From assembly GCF_009184865.1 (NCBI RefSeq), contig NZ_CP045096.1, positions 2,046,001-2,110,000 of the forward strand: 64,000 nt of DNA, given 5' to 3'. Origin of the DNA: Streptomyces phaeolivaceus (lineage in GTDB: Bacteria; Actinomycetota; Actinomycetes; Streptomycetales; Streptomycetaceae). The stretch's first letter is position 1, and the number at the start of each line of letters is the position of its first letter. The translations under genes and the position numbers were made by a program. The notes under the pieces were generated by a model. It saw only the letters and a program-made list of their open reading frames with translations. It was not told the DNA's origin and did not search any database. Shown here in pieces: positions 27,795-38,839 of the stretch.

Positions 27795-29006
27795 TCAGTC
27801 CTCCAGTGCGGCGAGACCGGGGAGCGTCTTGCCCTCTAGATATTCGAGGGAGGCGCCGCCACCGGTCGAGATGTGGCCGAATGCGTTCTCGTCGAAGCCC
27901 AGGATGCGCACGGCCGCGGCGGAGTCGCCGCCGCCGACGACCGTGAAGGCCTTGGAATCGAGGAGTGCCTGGGCGACCGCCTTGGTGCCCTCGGCGAAAT
28001 CGGGGTGCTCGAAGACGCCCATGGGGCCGTTCCAGAAGACGGTGGCGGCGTCGGCGATCTTCGAGGCGTACAGCGTGGCGGACTCCGGACCGATGTCCAG
28101 GCCCATCCGGTCGGCCGGCATGGCGTCCGCGGCGACCGCGGTGGCGTCGGCCGGAGCCTTGGTCTTCAGGTCCGGGAAGGCGGGCGCGACGACGGCGTCG
28201 ACCGGCAGCACCAGCTCGACACCGGTCGCCTCCGCGCGCTGAAGGTACTCGGTGACCGCGCCGAGCTGGTCCTCCTGGAGGAGGGAGCCGCCGACCTCGT
28301 ACCCCTTGGCCTTGAGGAAGGTGTACGCCATGCCGCCGCCGATGAGGATGCGGTCGGCCTTGCCGAGCAGCTGGTCGATGACGGCGAGCTTGTCGGAGAC
28401 CTTGGCGCCGCCGAGCGCGACCACATAGGGGCGCTGGACGTCGTCGGTGAGCCGCTTCAGGACGCCGACCTCGGTGGCGATGAGGTACCCGGCGTAGTGC
28501 GGCAGCCGGGCCGGGAGGTCGAAGACCGAGGCGTGCCCCCGGTGCACCGCGCCGAAGCCGTCGCCCACGTAGACGTCGGCGAGGGCGGCGAGTTGATCGG
28601 CGAAGGCGCCGCGCTCGGCGTCGTCCTTGGACGTCTCACCGGCGTTGAAGCGCAGGTTCTCGACGACGGCGACCTGTCCGTCGGCGAGGCCCGCGACCGT
28701 GGCGGTGGCGGACTCGCCGACGGTGTCCGTCGCGAACGCCACGTCGGCGCCGAGGAGTTCACCGAGGCGCGCGGCGGCCGGGGCGAGGGAGAAGGCCGGG
28801 TCCGGGGCGCCCTTGGGGCGGCCCAGGTGGGAGGCGACGACGACGCGCGCACCCGCCTCGGCCAGCGCCTTCACGGTGGGCAGCACGGCGCGGATACGGC
28901 CGTCGTCGGTGATGGTGGTGCCGTCCAGCGGCACATTGAGGTCGGCGCGGACGAGGACCCGCTTGCCGGTGACGGGCCCGGCGAGGAGTTCGTCGATCGT
29001 CTTCAT
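27795..29006 (-). CDS. pgk: Phosphoglycerate kinase
   Basis: A 403-residue kinase that makes ATP from 1,3-bisphosphoglycerate. The signature RVLVRADLNVPLDG is at the N-terminus and the nucleotide-site GGGDSAAAV near the C-terminus. The ATG at 29006 is preferred: it has AGGAGGA upstream, and the extra 20 codons of the open frame lack family similarity. A terminator-like hairpin separates it from gap, so pgk-tpiA may have its own promoter. Confidence 0.97.
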   Translation of the reverse strand: MKTIDELLAGPVTGKRVLVRADLNVPLDGTTITDDGRIRAVLPTVKALAEAGARVVVASHLGRPKGAPDPAFSLAPAAARLGELLGADVAFATDTVGESATATVAGLADGQVAVVENLRFNAGETSKDDAERGAFADQLAALADVYVGDGFGAVHRGHASVFDLPARLPHYAGYLIATEVGVLKRLTDDVQRPYVVALGGAKVSDKLAVIDQLLGKADRILIGGGMAYTFLKAKGYEVGGSLLQEDQLGAVTEYLQRAEATGVELVLPVDAVVAPAFPDLKTKAPADATAVAADAMPADRMGLDIGPESATLYASKIADAATVFWNGPMGVFEHPDFAEGTKAVAQALLDSKAFTVVGGGDSAAAVRILGFDENAFGHISTGGGASLEYLEGKTLPGLAALED

Positions 29007-29072
29007 GAAAGAGGGCTCCCGAGGAGGACTTGTGGTGCTCGAGATCGTAGGAGGGCCTTTTCCCACGTGAGT

Positions 29073-29112
29073 CAGGGCTCGGACGGCGCGTCCCTGCGCC
29101 GCCCGAGCCCTG
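29073..29112. terminator. Terminator hairpin between gap and pgk
   Basis: Arms 29073-29088 and 29097-29112 match at 15 of 16 positions with an 8-nt loop, 30 nt past the gap stop. It should reduce or stop read-through into pgk and explain separate expression levels. Confidence 0.75.
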
Positions 29113-29141
29113 CCTTCACATCTGGGTGCCTGCTCTGTCGG

Positions 29142-30263
<1,122 letters not shown>

Positions 30264-30279
30264 CTATACATGCCGGTGC

Positions 30280-30309
30280 GGTCCGTACTCGCCGGTAGGG
30301 GTACGGACC
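30280..30309. promoter_or_regulatory. Palindrome in the gap promoter region
   Basis: GGTCCGTAC (30280-30288) and GTACGGACC (30301-30309) form perfect 9-bp arms 12 nt apart. TATAGG on the minus strand just downstream may be the gap -10, which would place the palindrome over the -35. It looks like an operator for an unidentified regulator; the arms and spacing differ from the iron, SufR and LexA sites in this window. Confidence 0.5.
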
Positions 30310-30338
30310 GCCCTGGTTTTGCAAGGTGATTACCTTTT

Positions 30339-30384
30339 GAGCGGCCCCCCGATCATCTGATTCCAGAGGTCCGGAGGGCCGCTC
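30339..30384. terminator. Hairpin beyond the M14 peptidase gene
   Basis: GAGCGGCCC (30339-30347) pairs with GGGCCGCTC (30376-30384), 38 nt downstream of the peptidase stop. No T tract. Confidence 0.5.
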
Positions 30385-30421
30385 ACGAGGGCGTTCGCCA
30401 CTCGTTCGGCTCAGTCGGCGC

Positions 30422-33376
30422 TCACTTCCTCAGCGCCGCCAGCGCCTTGCCGAGCAGTGCCTTGCGGTCGGCCGCCCCGGGGACCTGCTCCAGACCGAAG
30501 CCCAGCAGCACGGTGTCGTCCGTGGTGACCGCGCCGTAGGTCTTGAACAGTTCACCCGACAGACCCCAGTCCTTCACGACCGCCGGGCTGCCGGCGGGCG
30601 GGCCGGGGGTGCTCCAGGCGCCGAGCGACGTCTCGAAGCCCTCGACCGCGCCGGGCGTGCCGCCGATGACGACGGCGGCGTTGTCGGCGAGGAGGCCGCG
30701 ACCGCCGCTGCCGGGGTCGGTGACATAGCTGAGCGACACCTCGACGGTCTTCCCAGCGTACGCGGACAGGTCGAACTCGACCTGCTGCCAGCCGTCCGAG
30801 GCCCCGGTGAAGCTGTTCCAGGCGCCGCTGGTGCCGCTGGGCGTGCAGCCCCCCGCGCCCAGGGTCAGATACCGCTTCAGCGCCGGGTGGCCCTGGATGA
30901 AGAACCCGGCCTCGCACTCGGTGGGCACGGCGGTGGAGGTGGCGCCACCGGTGTCCGGCAGCGTCGTCCAGTCGTCCGCCCCGACCGTGTGCGCCTCCAG
31001 GAGGGCGTGGTCGTAGCCCTCCTCGGTGCTCCACAGCAGCTGGGTGCGCAGGGTCGGCTTGTCCGCCGCGGTGACCGAGGTGAGGTCGATGGTGCGGGTG
31101 AGGCGGTTCCACGCGTAGTCGGTGTGCGTGGCGGCGGCCATGGACGCGCCCTCGTAGGGGCCGTACGGATTGACGGTCCCGGGGTACTGCCCCGCGCCGG
31201 CGCTCGCGAACTGCGGGAACGTCGTGGCGGGCAGCGCGTCCGAGGTGACACCGAACGAACCGGCGGTGTTCAGCGGGTTCCCGGGCGCGTCGCCGAGCGT
31301 GCCCGAGAAGCCGTCGAGCTTGCCGAGGCCCGCGAAGGCCGTGGCGTTCGGCAGGGAGGTACGGCTGTAGGCGCCCAGGTAGTACTGGCTGAAGTCGTTC
31401 GACAGGGTGCCGCCGCCGAGGTCGACGGAGCCGCCGGCGCTCTCGCCCGCCTCGATCAGCTTGCCGCCCTCGTTGAGGTAGGCGCGCAGTTCGAGCTGGG
31501 TGGCGACGCCCGGCCGGACGGCGCCCGTGTAGTGCACGACCTGCTTGAAGTGCTCCAGTACGCCGAGCGCGTCGGGCGCGCCCTGGGTCGCGACGTCCCA
31601 GACGAGCGCCTTCTTGCCGTTGGCCTTCAACGCGTCGACGTAGGCCTGTGTCTGGGTCGCGGTCGCGCCCTCCTCGGCGAGGACGAGCGTGTCGGCCTTG
31701 GGCCGTTCGGCGATCGTGTACGTGAAGCGCTCGCTCTTGGTGGGCTTGCCCTTCTTCGTCTCACCGGTGAACCAGATCTCGACCTTGTCGCCCGGCTCGC
31801 CGTCCCGCACCTTGGCCCGGTACTCGTCGAAGTACAGGTTGTCCTCACCGCCGAACGTCTCACCGCCCTTCCAGGACTTGAGCTTCTGGTCGTACGTACG
31901 GCCGCGGCCGTTGATCCGGTAGTTCAGCTCCTTGTCGCGCACCGACTTGCGGGCGACGACGGAGATCTCCTGGTCGGCGCCGCGCGAGTACGAGGTGGTG
32001 AACTCGGCCGGGGTGAAGTCGGGGGCGTCGACGCCGACGGAGGACTTCGGCTGGTCGGGTGTGGCCGCGGACTCGGCGAGGGAGAGCGCGAACGGGATGT
32101 TCTTCTCGAACTCCTGCTGGATCAGCTTCTCGTCGTCCGGGAACGTGAAGACCGAGGCGCAGTCCTCGGGCCGCCAGGCGTCGTTCGGGTCGATGTTCGA
32201 GGCGGTCTGGCAGGTCGACATCTCGGGGGTGTAGAACGCCGCGCCGTTGACGTTGGACGCGTGGCCGTCCGCCTCGCCGTTGGTGGTGTACAGCTCCGAG
32301 GAGAGCTGGGGGTGGTAGCCGGGGATCGCGGAGTTCTCGGGCGTGCCGGCGAGGGACTTGTACAGGACGTCGTCCGGCGTCGGGCTCGCCACCTGCCAGC
32401 CGACCCCGTAGAGGAGGAGTTCGGCGGCGGAGTGGTAGTTGATGCCGTACTCGAAGCCGATGCGCTTCTCGAAGGCGTCCAGGACCTTGGTCTCGGGCTC
32501 CGAGGCGGGGCCGGCGCCGCGGTAGGTCTCGCTGGTGGGGGCCGGGGACGAACCCTCGTTGTCGTAGCCCCACTTGTAGGGGAAGTTGCGGTTGAGGTCG
32601 ACGCCGTCGCCGACGGTGATGGAGCCGTCGCCGTTGACGTCCCGCAGGTTCTTGCGCCACTGGCGGTTGTCGGTGTCCGCGTGGGTGAAGTCGTAGCCGT
32701 CCGGGTTGGCGGAGAGCACGAACCACAGCTCGGTGGTGTCGACGATCTTCTTGATCCGCTTGTCCGACTTGTAGTTGTCCAGGTAGTGGTGGAGCAGCCG
32801 CCGGGTCATCTCCGGCGTGATCCACTCACGCGCGTGCTGGTTGGACAGGTACAGCACAGAGGGCTTGACGCCGTCCTTGGTCTTCTTCGCGTCCTTGGTC
32901 AGCTTGACCGCGAGGATGTCCTGTCCCCCGAGGGACTTGCCGAGGGAGACCACCTTGGTCAGGGACGGGTTCTCCTGGCCCGTGCGGAGGATCTCCTCCT
33001 TGAGGTTGCCGACGCCGCTGTAGGGCCGGTAGACCCCGTCGCCCGCGGCCGTCACCCGCGCCTCGGCCTTGCTGGTGAGCCGGTGCTCCTTCAGCTCGAC
33101 GCCCTGCTCCTCCAAGGCGTCCGCCTGCTTGTCGGTCAGATAGACCTCGACCGACGCGGTGCCCTTCTCCGGTGCCTGCTCGCTGAGTTCGTGGCCGTCC
33201 TGTCCGGCGGCGAGCAGCAGCGGTATCTGCTTCTTCGTCACCTCGGCGCGGAAGACCTTGACTTCCTCGGTGTCGGAGCCGTCGTTCTCGGCCGCCTGGG
33301 CCAGTGGTGCGAGTCCCGCGCCACCGCCCAGCAGGAGCGCGCCGGCGGCGAGGATCGCTCTCGCTCTTCGTCTCAT
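30422..33376 (-). CDS. Secreted M14 zinc carboxypeptidase with C-terminal domains
   Basis: A 984-residue exported metallopeptidase. It has a signal peptide (MRRRARAILAAGALLLGGG, cleavage near AQA-AE at about 28), a propeptide-like region (about 30-115), then an M14 domain with zinc ligands His181 and Glu184 (NQHAREWITPE) and His315 (NYHSAAEL), and LNRNF. A canonical EF-hand loop, DVNGDGSITVGD (246-257), lies inside the M14 domain between WRKN and GVDLNRNF. About 500 C-terminal residues follow, similar in style to immune-inhibitor-A modules. The ATG at 33376 starts the signal peptide; earlier codons are not needed. Likely a nutrient-scavenging or developmental protease. Confidence 0.92.
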   Translation of the reverse strand: MRRRARAILAAGALLLGGGAGLAPLAQAAENDGSDTEEVKVFRAEVTKKQIPLLLAAGQDGHELSEQAPEKGTASVEVYLTDKQADALEEQGVELKEHRLTSKAEARVTAAGDGVYRPYSGVGNLKEEILRTGQENPSLTKVVSLGKSLGGQDILAVKLTKDAKKTKDGVKPSVLYLSNQHAREWITPEMTRRLLHHYLDNYKSDKRIKKIVDTTELWFVLSANPDGYDFTHADTDNRQWRKNLRDVNGDGSITVGDGVDLNRNFPYKWGYDNEGSSPAPTSETYRGAGPASEPETKVLDAFEKRIGFEYGINYHSAAELLLYGVGWQVASPTPDDVLYKSLAGTPENSAIPGYHPQLSSELYTTNGEADGHASNVNGAAFYTPEMSTCQTASNIDPNDAWRPEDCASVFTFPDDEKLIQQEFEKNIPFALSLAESAATPDQPKSSVGVDAPDFTPAEFTTSYSRGADQEISVVARKSVRDKELNYRINGRGRTYDQKLKSWKGGETFGGEDNLYFDEYRAKVRDGEPGDKVEIWFTGETKKGKPTKSERFTYTIAERPKADTLVLAEEGATATQTQAYVDALKANGKKALVWDVATQGAPDALGVLEHFKQVVHYTGAVRPGVATQLELRAYLNEGGKLIEAGESAGGSVDLGGGTLSNDFSQYYLGAYSRTSLPNATAFAGLGKLDGFSGTLGDAPGNPLNTAGSFGVTSDALPATTFPQFASAGAGQYPGTVNPYGPYEGASMAAATHTDYAWNRLTRTIDLTSVTAADKPTLRTQLLWSTEEGYDHALLEAHTVGADDWTTLPDTGGATSTAVPTECEAGFFIQGHPALKRYLTLGAGGCTPSGTSGAWNSFTGASDGWQQVEFDLSAYAGKTVEVSLSYVTDPGSGGRGLLADNAAVVIGGTPGAVEGFETSLGAWSTPGPPAGSPAVVKDWGLSGELFKTYGAVTTDDTVLLGFGLEQVPGAADRKALLGKALAALRK

Positions 33377-33493
33377 GAGCCCCCCTTGCAGTGGTTCGCC
33401 CCAGCGGCGAACAGACGCCAGGCTCATGTCAGATATGGGTCACGTCAAGGATGCCTCACAGGCCATACACGGAATTCACGCAGAAAGCCGAAG

Positions 33494-33532
33494 GCCGGTG
33501 CCGACAGCACCCAAATGGGCGTCGGCACCGGC
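33494..33532. terminator. Terminator of the whiA cluster
   Basis: A perfect 12-bp stem (33494-33505 with 33521-33532) and 15-nt loop, 24 nt past the whiA stop. It separates the cluster from the peptidase promoter. Confidence 0.8.
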
Positions 33533-33555
33533 GAGTTGGGCCTTTCGGGTGTCTC

Positions 33556-34545
33556 TCACCCCACGAGATTCTCGGCCATCTCCTCGGTGAGGCTGGCCTC
33601 GGTGCCCGGGATGCCGAGGTCCGAGGCGCGCTTGTCGGCCATGGCCAGCAGCCGTCGGATGCGGCCGGCGACGGCGTCCTTGGTGAGCGGCGGGTCGGCG
33701 AGCGCGCCCAGTTCCTCCAGGGAGGCCTGCTTGTGCTCCATGCGCAGCCGTCCGGCGGCGGCGAGGTGCTCGGGGACGTCGTCGGCGAGGATCTCCAGGG
33801 CGCGGCCCACCCGGGCGCCGGCGGCGACGGCGGCACGGGCCGAGCGGCGCAGGTTGGCGTCGTCGAAGTTGGCGAGCCGGTTGGCCGTGGCCCGGACCTC
33901 GCGGCGCATCCGCCGCTCCTCCCAGGCGAGCACGGACTCATGGGCGCCGAGCCGGGTGAGCAGCGCGCCGATCGCGTCCCCGTCCCGGACGACGACCCGG
34001 TCCACGCCCCTCACCTCGCGGGCCTTCGCCGCGATCGACAGCCGCCGGGCGGCGCCGACCAGGGCGAGGGCGGCCTCCGGTCCCGGGCAGGTCACCTCCA
34101 GGGAGGACGAGCGGCCGGGCTCGGTGAGCGAGCCATGGGCCAGGAAGGCGCCCCGCCAGGCCGCCTCGGCGTCGCAGGTGGCCCCGGAGACCACCTGGGG
34201 CGGCAGGCCGCGGATCGGGCGGCCCCGGCCGTCCACCAGGCCGGTCTGGCGGGCCAGCTGGTCACCGCCGGCGACCACCCGCACCACGTAACGGGAGCCG
34301 CGGCGCAGTCCGCCGGGTGCCATCACGATCAGTTCGGAGCTGTGGCCGAAGATCTCCAGGATGTCCCGCTTGAGTCTGCGGGCCGCCATCGCGGTGTCCA
34401 GCTCCGCCTCGATCACGATGCGGCCGCTCACCAGGTGCAGCCCGCCCGCGAACCGCAGGATCGCCGAGACCTCCGCCTTTCTGCAGCAGGTCCGGGTGAC
34501 GGGTAGCCGGGAGATCTCGTCCTTCACCGCTGCCGTCATCGCCAT
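33556..34545 (-). CDS. whiA: WhiA sporulation regulator
   Basis: A 329-residue WhiA, the conserved Gram-positive regulator that with WhiB starts sporulation septation in Streptomyces. It has the LAGLIDADG-like N-terminal region ([29 protein letters not shown]) and a C-terminal HTH ([26 protein letters not shown]). It overlaps yvcK by 10 nt and follows rapZ, the usual order. The presence of whiA supports a sporulating actinomycete. Confidence 0.97.
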   Translation of the reverse strand: MAMTAAVKDEISRLPVTRTCCRKAEVSAILRFAGGLHLVSGRIVIEAELDTAMAARRLKRDILEIFGHSSELIVMAPGGLRRGSRYVVRVVAGGDQLARQTGLVDGRGRPIRGLPPQVVSGATCDAEAAWRGAFLAHGSLTEPGRSSSLEVTCPGPEAALALVGAARRLSIAAKAREVRGVDRVVVRDGDAIGALLTRLGAHESVLAWEERRMRREVRATANRLANFDDANLRRSARAAVAAGARVGRALEILADDVPEHLAAAGRLRMEHKQASLEELGALADPPLTKDAVAGRIRRLLAMADKRASDLGIPGTEASLTEEMAENLVG

Positions 34546-35615
34546 GGGCCGATCCTTCCATGCATCCGAAAAATACGGTCGTACGCGGCGGCCAACAGCT
34601 CCGGGTCGTGCCGCGGAGATCCATCGGTCCTGGCCACGGGCGCCAGCTCGACCGCGGCACCGAACCGTTTGGCGGCGTCGGTCAGGGAATCGCGGTCGGG
34701 CACGGCGGCCTCGTCGGCCAGCACCACGTCCAGGGCGAGTTTAGGGGCGTGTCGTGCCAAAACCTCCAAATGACGCTGCGGGGAGAAGCCATCGGTTTCT
34801 CCCGGCTGCGGGGCGAGGTTCAGCGACAGCACGAGCCGGCCCTTGGTCTCGGTGAGGGCGTCGAGCAGCTCGGGCACCAGCAGATGCGGGATCACCGAGG
34901 AGAACCAGGAGCCGGGGCCGAGGACCACCCAGTCGGCGTCGCGGACCGCCGCCACTGCCTCGGGCACGGCGGGCGGGTCGTGCGGCACGACGTGCACGGA
35001 CTGCACCTCGCCGGGGGTGAGCGCGACGGTCGCCTGCCCCCGGACGGTGTCCACGTCGTCCGGGCGCGCCGGATCGTGCCCCTTGACCAGGGCCTGCAGC
35101 TCCAGCGGTACGGCCGACATGGGCAGCACCCGGCCCTGGGCGCCCAGCAGCCTGCCGACCAGGTCGAGGGCCTGGACATGGTCGCCGAGCTGCTCCCACA
35201 GAGCGACGATCAGCAGATTGCCGACCGCGTGCTCGTGCAGGTCGCCCTGGGACTGGAAGCGGTGCTGGATGACCCGGGCCCAGGTCTGGCCCCAGTCGTC
35301 GTCGCCGCACAGCGCGGCCAGCGCCTTGCGCAGATCGCCGGGCGGCAGGACGCCCAGTTCGTCCCGGAGGCGTCCGCTGGAGCCCCCGTCGTCGGCCACG
35401 GTGACGACGGCGGTGAGGTCGCCGGTGATCCGGCGCAGCGCGGCGAGCGAGGCGGACAGGCCCATGCCGCCGCCGAGCGCGACGACCTTGGGCTGGGCGC
35501 CCCGGCGGCGCGGCCGGGCGCCGCGTGCCTCGGCGGGCCTGCCCTCACGGCCCTCGGGGACGACCCGGCGCAGTCTGCTGAGCCTGCTCGGCCGCGACGC
35601 GGTGGGTCCGGTCAC
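34536..35615 (-). CDS. yvcK: YvcK/CofD-like gluconeogenesis factor
   Basis: A 359-residue protein of the CofD/UPF0052 family. YvcK binds UDP-sugars and is needed for growth and cell-shape control on gluconeogenic carbon sources. It shows [35 protein letters not shown] and [14 protein letters not shown]. The N-terminal 40 residues are an Arg/Pro-rich extension. It overlaps rapZ by 4 nt upstream and whiA downstream. Confidence 0.95.
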   Translation of the reverse strand: MTGPTASRPSRLSRLRRVVPEGREGRPAEARGARPRRRGAQPKVVALGGGMGLSASLAALRRITGDLTAVVTVADDGGSSGRLRDELGVLPPGDLRKALAALCGDDDWGQTWARVIQHRFQSQGDLHEHAVGNLLIVALWEQLGDHVQALDLVGRLLGAQGRVLPMSAVPLELQALVKGHDPARPDDVDTVRGQATVALTPGEVQSVHVVPHDPPAVPEAVAAVRDADWVVLGPGSWFSSVIPHLLVPELLDALTETKGRLVLSLNLAPQPGETDGFSPQRHLEVLARHAPKLALDVVLADEAAVPDRDSLTDAAKRFGAAVELAPVARTDGSPRHDPELLAAAYDRIFRMHGRIGPWR

Positions 35616-36685
35616 TCGCGCCCCATGTCCCGGTGCACGACCACGGTCTCGACGCCCTGGGAGGCGAGGCGGGCGGCGAGCTTCTCGGAGGTGGCGACCG
35701 AGCGGTGCTTGCCGCCGGTGCAGCCGACCGCGATGGTCACGTACCGCTTGCCCTCGCGGCGGTAACCGGCGGCGATCATCTGGAGCAGCTCGGTGTAGCG
35801 GTCGAGGAACTCCTTGGCGCCCGGCTGGTTGAAGACGTAGGCGGAGACCTCCTCGTTGAGGCCGGTGAACGGGCGCAGCTCCGGCACCCAGTGCGGGTTG
35901 GGCAGGAAGCGCATGTCCACGACCAGGTCGGCGTCGACCGGGAGGCCGTACTTGAAGCCGAAGGACATGACGGTGGCCCGCAGCTCGGGCTCCTCCTCGC
36001 CGGCGAACTGGGCGTCCATCTTGGCCCGCAGCTCGTGCACGTTCAGGCTGGAGGTGTCGATGACCAGGTCGGCGTCGCCGCGCAGCTCGCGCAGCAGCTC
36101 CCGCTCGGCGGCGATGCCGTCGGTGATGCGGCCGTCGCCCTGGAGGGGGTGCGGGCGGCGGACCGACTCGAAGCGGCGCACGAGGGCGTCGTCGGAGGAC
36201 TCCAGGAAGACGATCCGCCGGGTGACGTGCTTGGTCGCCAGGTCGGCGAGGGAGTCACGGAGGTTGTCGAAGAAGCGGCGGCCTCGGACGTCGACGACGA
36301 CCGCGATCCGGGCCACGTTCCCCTGGGAGCGGGCGCCCAGCTCCACCATGGTGGGGATCAGGGCGGGTGGCAGGTTGTCGACGACGAACCAGCCGAGGTC
36401 CTCCAGACACTTGGCGGCCGTGGACCGTCCGGCGCCGGACATGCCGGAGATGATGACCAGCTCGGGGATGGCCGCCTCGGGGACCCCGGCTGTTTCGATG
36501 CCCGTACTCACGTGTGCTCCGTCTTCCTGTGGCGCTGGGTGCCGCGGGGTATCGTCGCCCGCCGCGCTGTGGGCTTCCCCGCGCTCCGCTGTGTGCTCGT
36601 GGTGCTGTTCTTCTTCTGGACGCGCCATGCGCTCCGGGAGTTCTGCGGGTTCCGGGAGTTCTGGGCGCTGTGCGTGCTCGGTCAT
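35612..36685 (-). CDS. rapZ: RapZ/YvcJ-family nucleotide-binding protein with an N-terminal extension
   Basis: A 357-residue RapZ-family P-loop protein. The core begins near residue 75 ([25 protein letters not shown]) and has the C-terminal [11 protein letters not shown] motif. The P-loop has Arg where Lys is usual. The first ~70 residues are a Pro/Glu/His-rich, probably disordered extension; an internal GTG ([10 protein letters not shown]) could be an alternative start. The ATG at 36685 overlaps the uvrC stop. In other bacteria RapZ homologues regulate amino-sugar synthesis or act with YvcK. Confidence 0.93.
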   Translation of the reverse strand: MTEHAQRPELPEPAELPERMARPEEEQHHEHTAERGEAHSAAGDDTPRHPAPQEDGAHVSTGIETAGVPEAAIPELVIISGMSGAGRSTAAKCLEDLGWFVVDNLPPALIPTMVELGARSQGNVARIAVVVDVRGRRFFDNLRDSLADLATKHVTRRIVFLESSDDALVRRFESVRRPHPLQGDGRITDGIAAERELLRELRGDADLVIDTSSLNVHELRAKMDAQFAGEEEPELRATVMSFGFKYGLPVDADLVVDMRFLPNPHWVPELRPFTGLNEEVSAYVFNQPGAKEFLDRYTELLQMIAAGYRREGKRYVTIAVGCTGGKHRSVATSEKLAARLASQGVETVVVHRDMGRE

Positions 36686-38745
36686 GTCTCCTGCCCTCGC
36701 CGCCGGTCCGGGGCGCCCGCGGCCACGGGCTCCCCAGAGGGGTCCGCCGTCGTACCGGGCTCCTCTTCCTCCATGATCTCTCCAGTGGCCGTGTTCACGG
36801 CGGGGGCGGCCGGAGCCGCCTGGGCGAGGGCCGCGGCGATCGTCTCGGCCGTCTTGCGGCCTATGCCGGGAACCTCGCAGATCTGGTCGATCGTCGCGGA
36901 ACGCAGCTTCTTCAGCGAACCGAAGTGCTTCAGCAGGGCCTGCTTGCGAGCCTCCCCGAGGCCGGGCACGTCGTCCAAGGGGCTCGCCCGGAAACGCTTG
37001 GCGCGTTTGGTCCGCTGGTAGGTGATCGCGAAGCGGTGGGCCTCGTCGCGGACGCGCTGGAGCAGATAGAGGCCCTCGCTGGTGCGGGGCAGGACCACCG
37101 GGTCGTCCTCGCCGGGCACCCAGACCTCCTCCAGGCGCTTGGCGAGGCCGCACACGGCGATGTCGTCGATGCCCAGCTCGTCGAGCGCCCGCCGCGCGGC
37201 GGCGACCTGCGGCTGTCCGCCGTCCACGACGACGAGCTGCGGCGGGTAGGCGAACCGCTTGGGCCGGCCGTCCTCCTCGGTGAGGGGGTTCTCGTCCTCC
37301 ACCCACTCGCCGGTCTTCTCCTTCTCCGCGAGGTAGCGCCGGAAGCGGCGGGCGATGACCTCGTGCATGGAGCGGACGTCGTCCTGCCCCTCGCCGTGCC
37401 AGACCTGCGTGTCTCCGACCCGGCCCTTGATCTGGAAGCGGCGGTACTCGCTCTTGCGGGCCAGTCCGTCCTCGAAGACGACCATGGAGGCCACGACGTC
37501 GTCGCCCTGGAGGTGGGAGATGTCGTAGCACTCGATCCTGAGCGGGGCGCTGTCCAGGTCGAGGGCCTCGGCGATCTCCTCCAGCGCGCGGGAGCGGGTG
37601 GTGAGGTCGGAGGCGCGCTTGGTCTTGTGCAGCACCAGCGACTGCTGGGCGTTGCGGGCGACGGTCTCCATGAGCGCCTTCTTGTCGCCGCGCTGCGGGA
37701 TGCGCAAGGAGACGTTGGCGCCGCGCCGCCCGGTGAGCCACTCCTGGACGGGCCCCACGGGGTCGGGCAGCGCGGGGACGAGGACCTCCTTGGGCACGGA
37801 GTCGCCGGTCTCCTCGCCGTACAGCTGCTGCAGGGCGTGTTCGACGAGGTCACCGGTGGTGACGGCCTCGACCTTGTCGGTGACCCAGCCGCGCTGGCCG
37901 CGCACGCGTCCGCCGCGTACGTGGAAGATCTGGACGGCCGCCTCCAGCTCGTCCTCGGCGAGGGCGATCAGATCGGCGTCGGTCGCGTCGGCGAGCACGA
38001 CCGCGTTCTTCTCCATGGCCTTCTTCAGGGCCTCGATGTCGTCGCGCAGCCGGGCGGCCCGCTCGTACTCCATCTCCTCGGCCGCGTCCGTCATCCGTTT
38101 TTCGAGGCGGCGGATGTAGGTGCCCGTGCGGCCGGCCATGAAGTCGCTGAACTCGTCGGCCAGTTCGCGGTGGTCCTCTTCGGAGATCCGCTCGACGCAG
38201 GGGGCCGAGCACTTGCCGATGTAGCCGAGCAGACAGGGCCGCCCGGTGCGGGACGCGTTCTTGAAGACGCCGGCGGAGCAGGTGCGTACGGGGAAGACGC
38301 GCAGCAGCAGATCGACCGTGTCCCGGATCGCCCACGCGTGCGCGTACGGCCCGAAGTAGCGCACGCCCTTCTTCTTGTGACCGCGCATCACCTGCACGCG
38401 CGGGTACCGCTCGTTCATCGTGACCGCGAGGTACGGATAGCTCTTGTCGTCGCGGTACTTGACGTTGAACCGGGGGTCGAACTCCTTGATCCAGGAGTAC
38501 TCCAGCTGAAGCGCCTCGACCTCCGTGGACACCACGGTCCACTCCACGGAGGCAGCTGTGGTGACCATCGTGCGGGTGCGCGGGTGGAGACCGGTCAGGT
38601 CCTGGAAGTAGTTGGCCAGGCGCTGACGCAGGCTCTTCGCCTTCCCGACGTAGATCACCCGACGGTGCTCGTCACGGAACTTGTACACCCCGGGAGAGTC
38701 CGGGATCTGCCCCGGACTGGGGCGGTAGCTGGAGGGATCGGCCAT
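36682..38745 (-). CDS. uvrC: UvrC excinuclease subunit C
   Basis: A 687-residue nuclease that makes both incisions in nucleotide-excision repair. It has an N-terminal GIY-YIG domain (SPGVYKF and [14 protein letters not shown], about 18-45), a UvrB-interacting UVR region, the RNase H-like endonuclease domain ([23 protein letters not shown]) and C-terminal helix-hairpin-helices ([28 protein letters not shown]). A LexA-type box lies about 70 nt upstream, with an insertion sequence beyond it. Confidence 0.97.
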   Translation of the reverse strand: MADPSSYRPSPGQIPDSPGVYKFRDEHRRVIYVGKAKSLRQRLANYFQDLTGLHPRTRTMVTTAASVEWTVVSTEVEALQLEYSWIKEFDPRFNVKYRDDKSYPYLAVTMNERYPRVQVMRGHKKKGVRYFGPYAHAWAIRDTVDLLLRVFPVRTCSAGVFKNASRTGRPCLLGYIGKCSAPCVERISEEDHRELADEFSDFMAGRTGTYIRRLEKRMTDAAEEMEYERAARLRDDIEALKKAMEKNAVVLADATDADLIALAEDELEAAVQIFHVRGGRVRGQRGWVTDKVEAVTTGDLVEHALQQLYGEETGDSVPKEVLVPALPDPVGPVQEWLTGRRGANVSLRIPQRGDKKALMETVARNAQQSLVLHKTKRASDLTTRSRALEEIAEALDLDSAPLRIECYDISHLQGDDVVASMVVFEDGLARKSEYRRFQIKGRVGDTQVWHGEGQDDVRSMHEVIARRFRRYLAEKEKTGEWVEDENPLTEEDGRPKRFAYPPQLVVVDGGQPQVAAARRALDELGIDDIAVCGLAKRLEEVWVPGEDDPVVLPRTSEGLYLLQRVRDEAHRFAITYQRTKRAKRFRASPLDDVPGLGEARKQALLKHFGSLKKLRSATIDQICEVPGIGRKTAETIAAALAQAAPAAPAVNTATGEIMEEEEPGTTADPSGEPVAAGAPDRRRGQET

Positions 38746-38811
38746 GCTTCACACCCTACTGGCGGGGAGTGACAGCGCGGGGGCCCCTGTGGACAGACCG
38801 GCCCACCCTCG

Positions 38812-38827
38812 TCGAACGACCGTTCTC
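38812..38827. promoter_or_regulatory. LexA/SOS box candidate upstream of uvrC
   Basis: TCGAACGACCGTTCTC contains GAAC-N4-GTTC, the core of actinobacterial LexA boxes. It is 67 nt from the uvrC ATG, and an IS copy starts 13 bp further out. Confidence 0.6.
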
Positions 38828-38839
38828 CTCGGGCTCTAG

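Noticed and set aside
30887..34291. 1134-codon plus-strand open frame opposite the M14 peptidase and whiA
   Set aside because: It is antisense to two well-identified genes and has no recognisable domain; only GC bias keeps it open.
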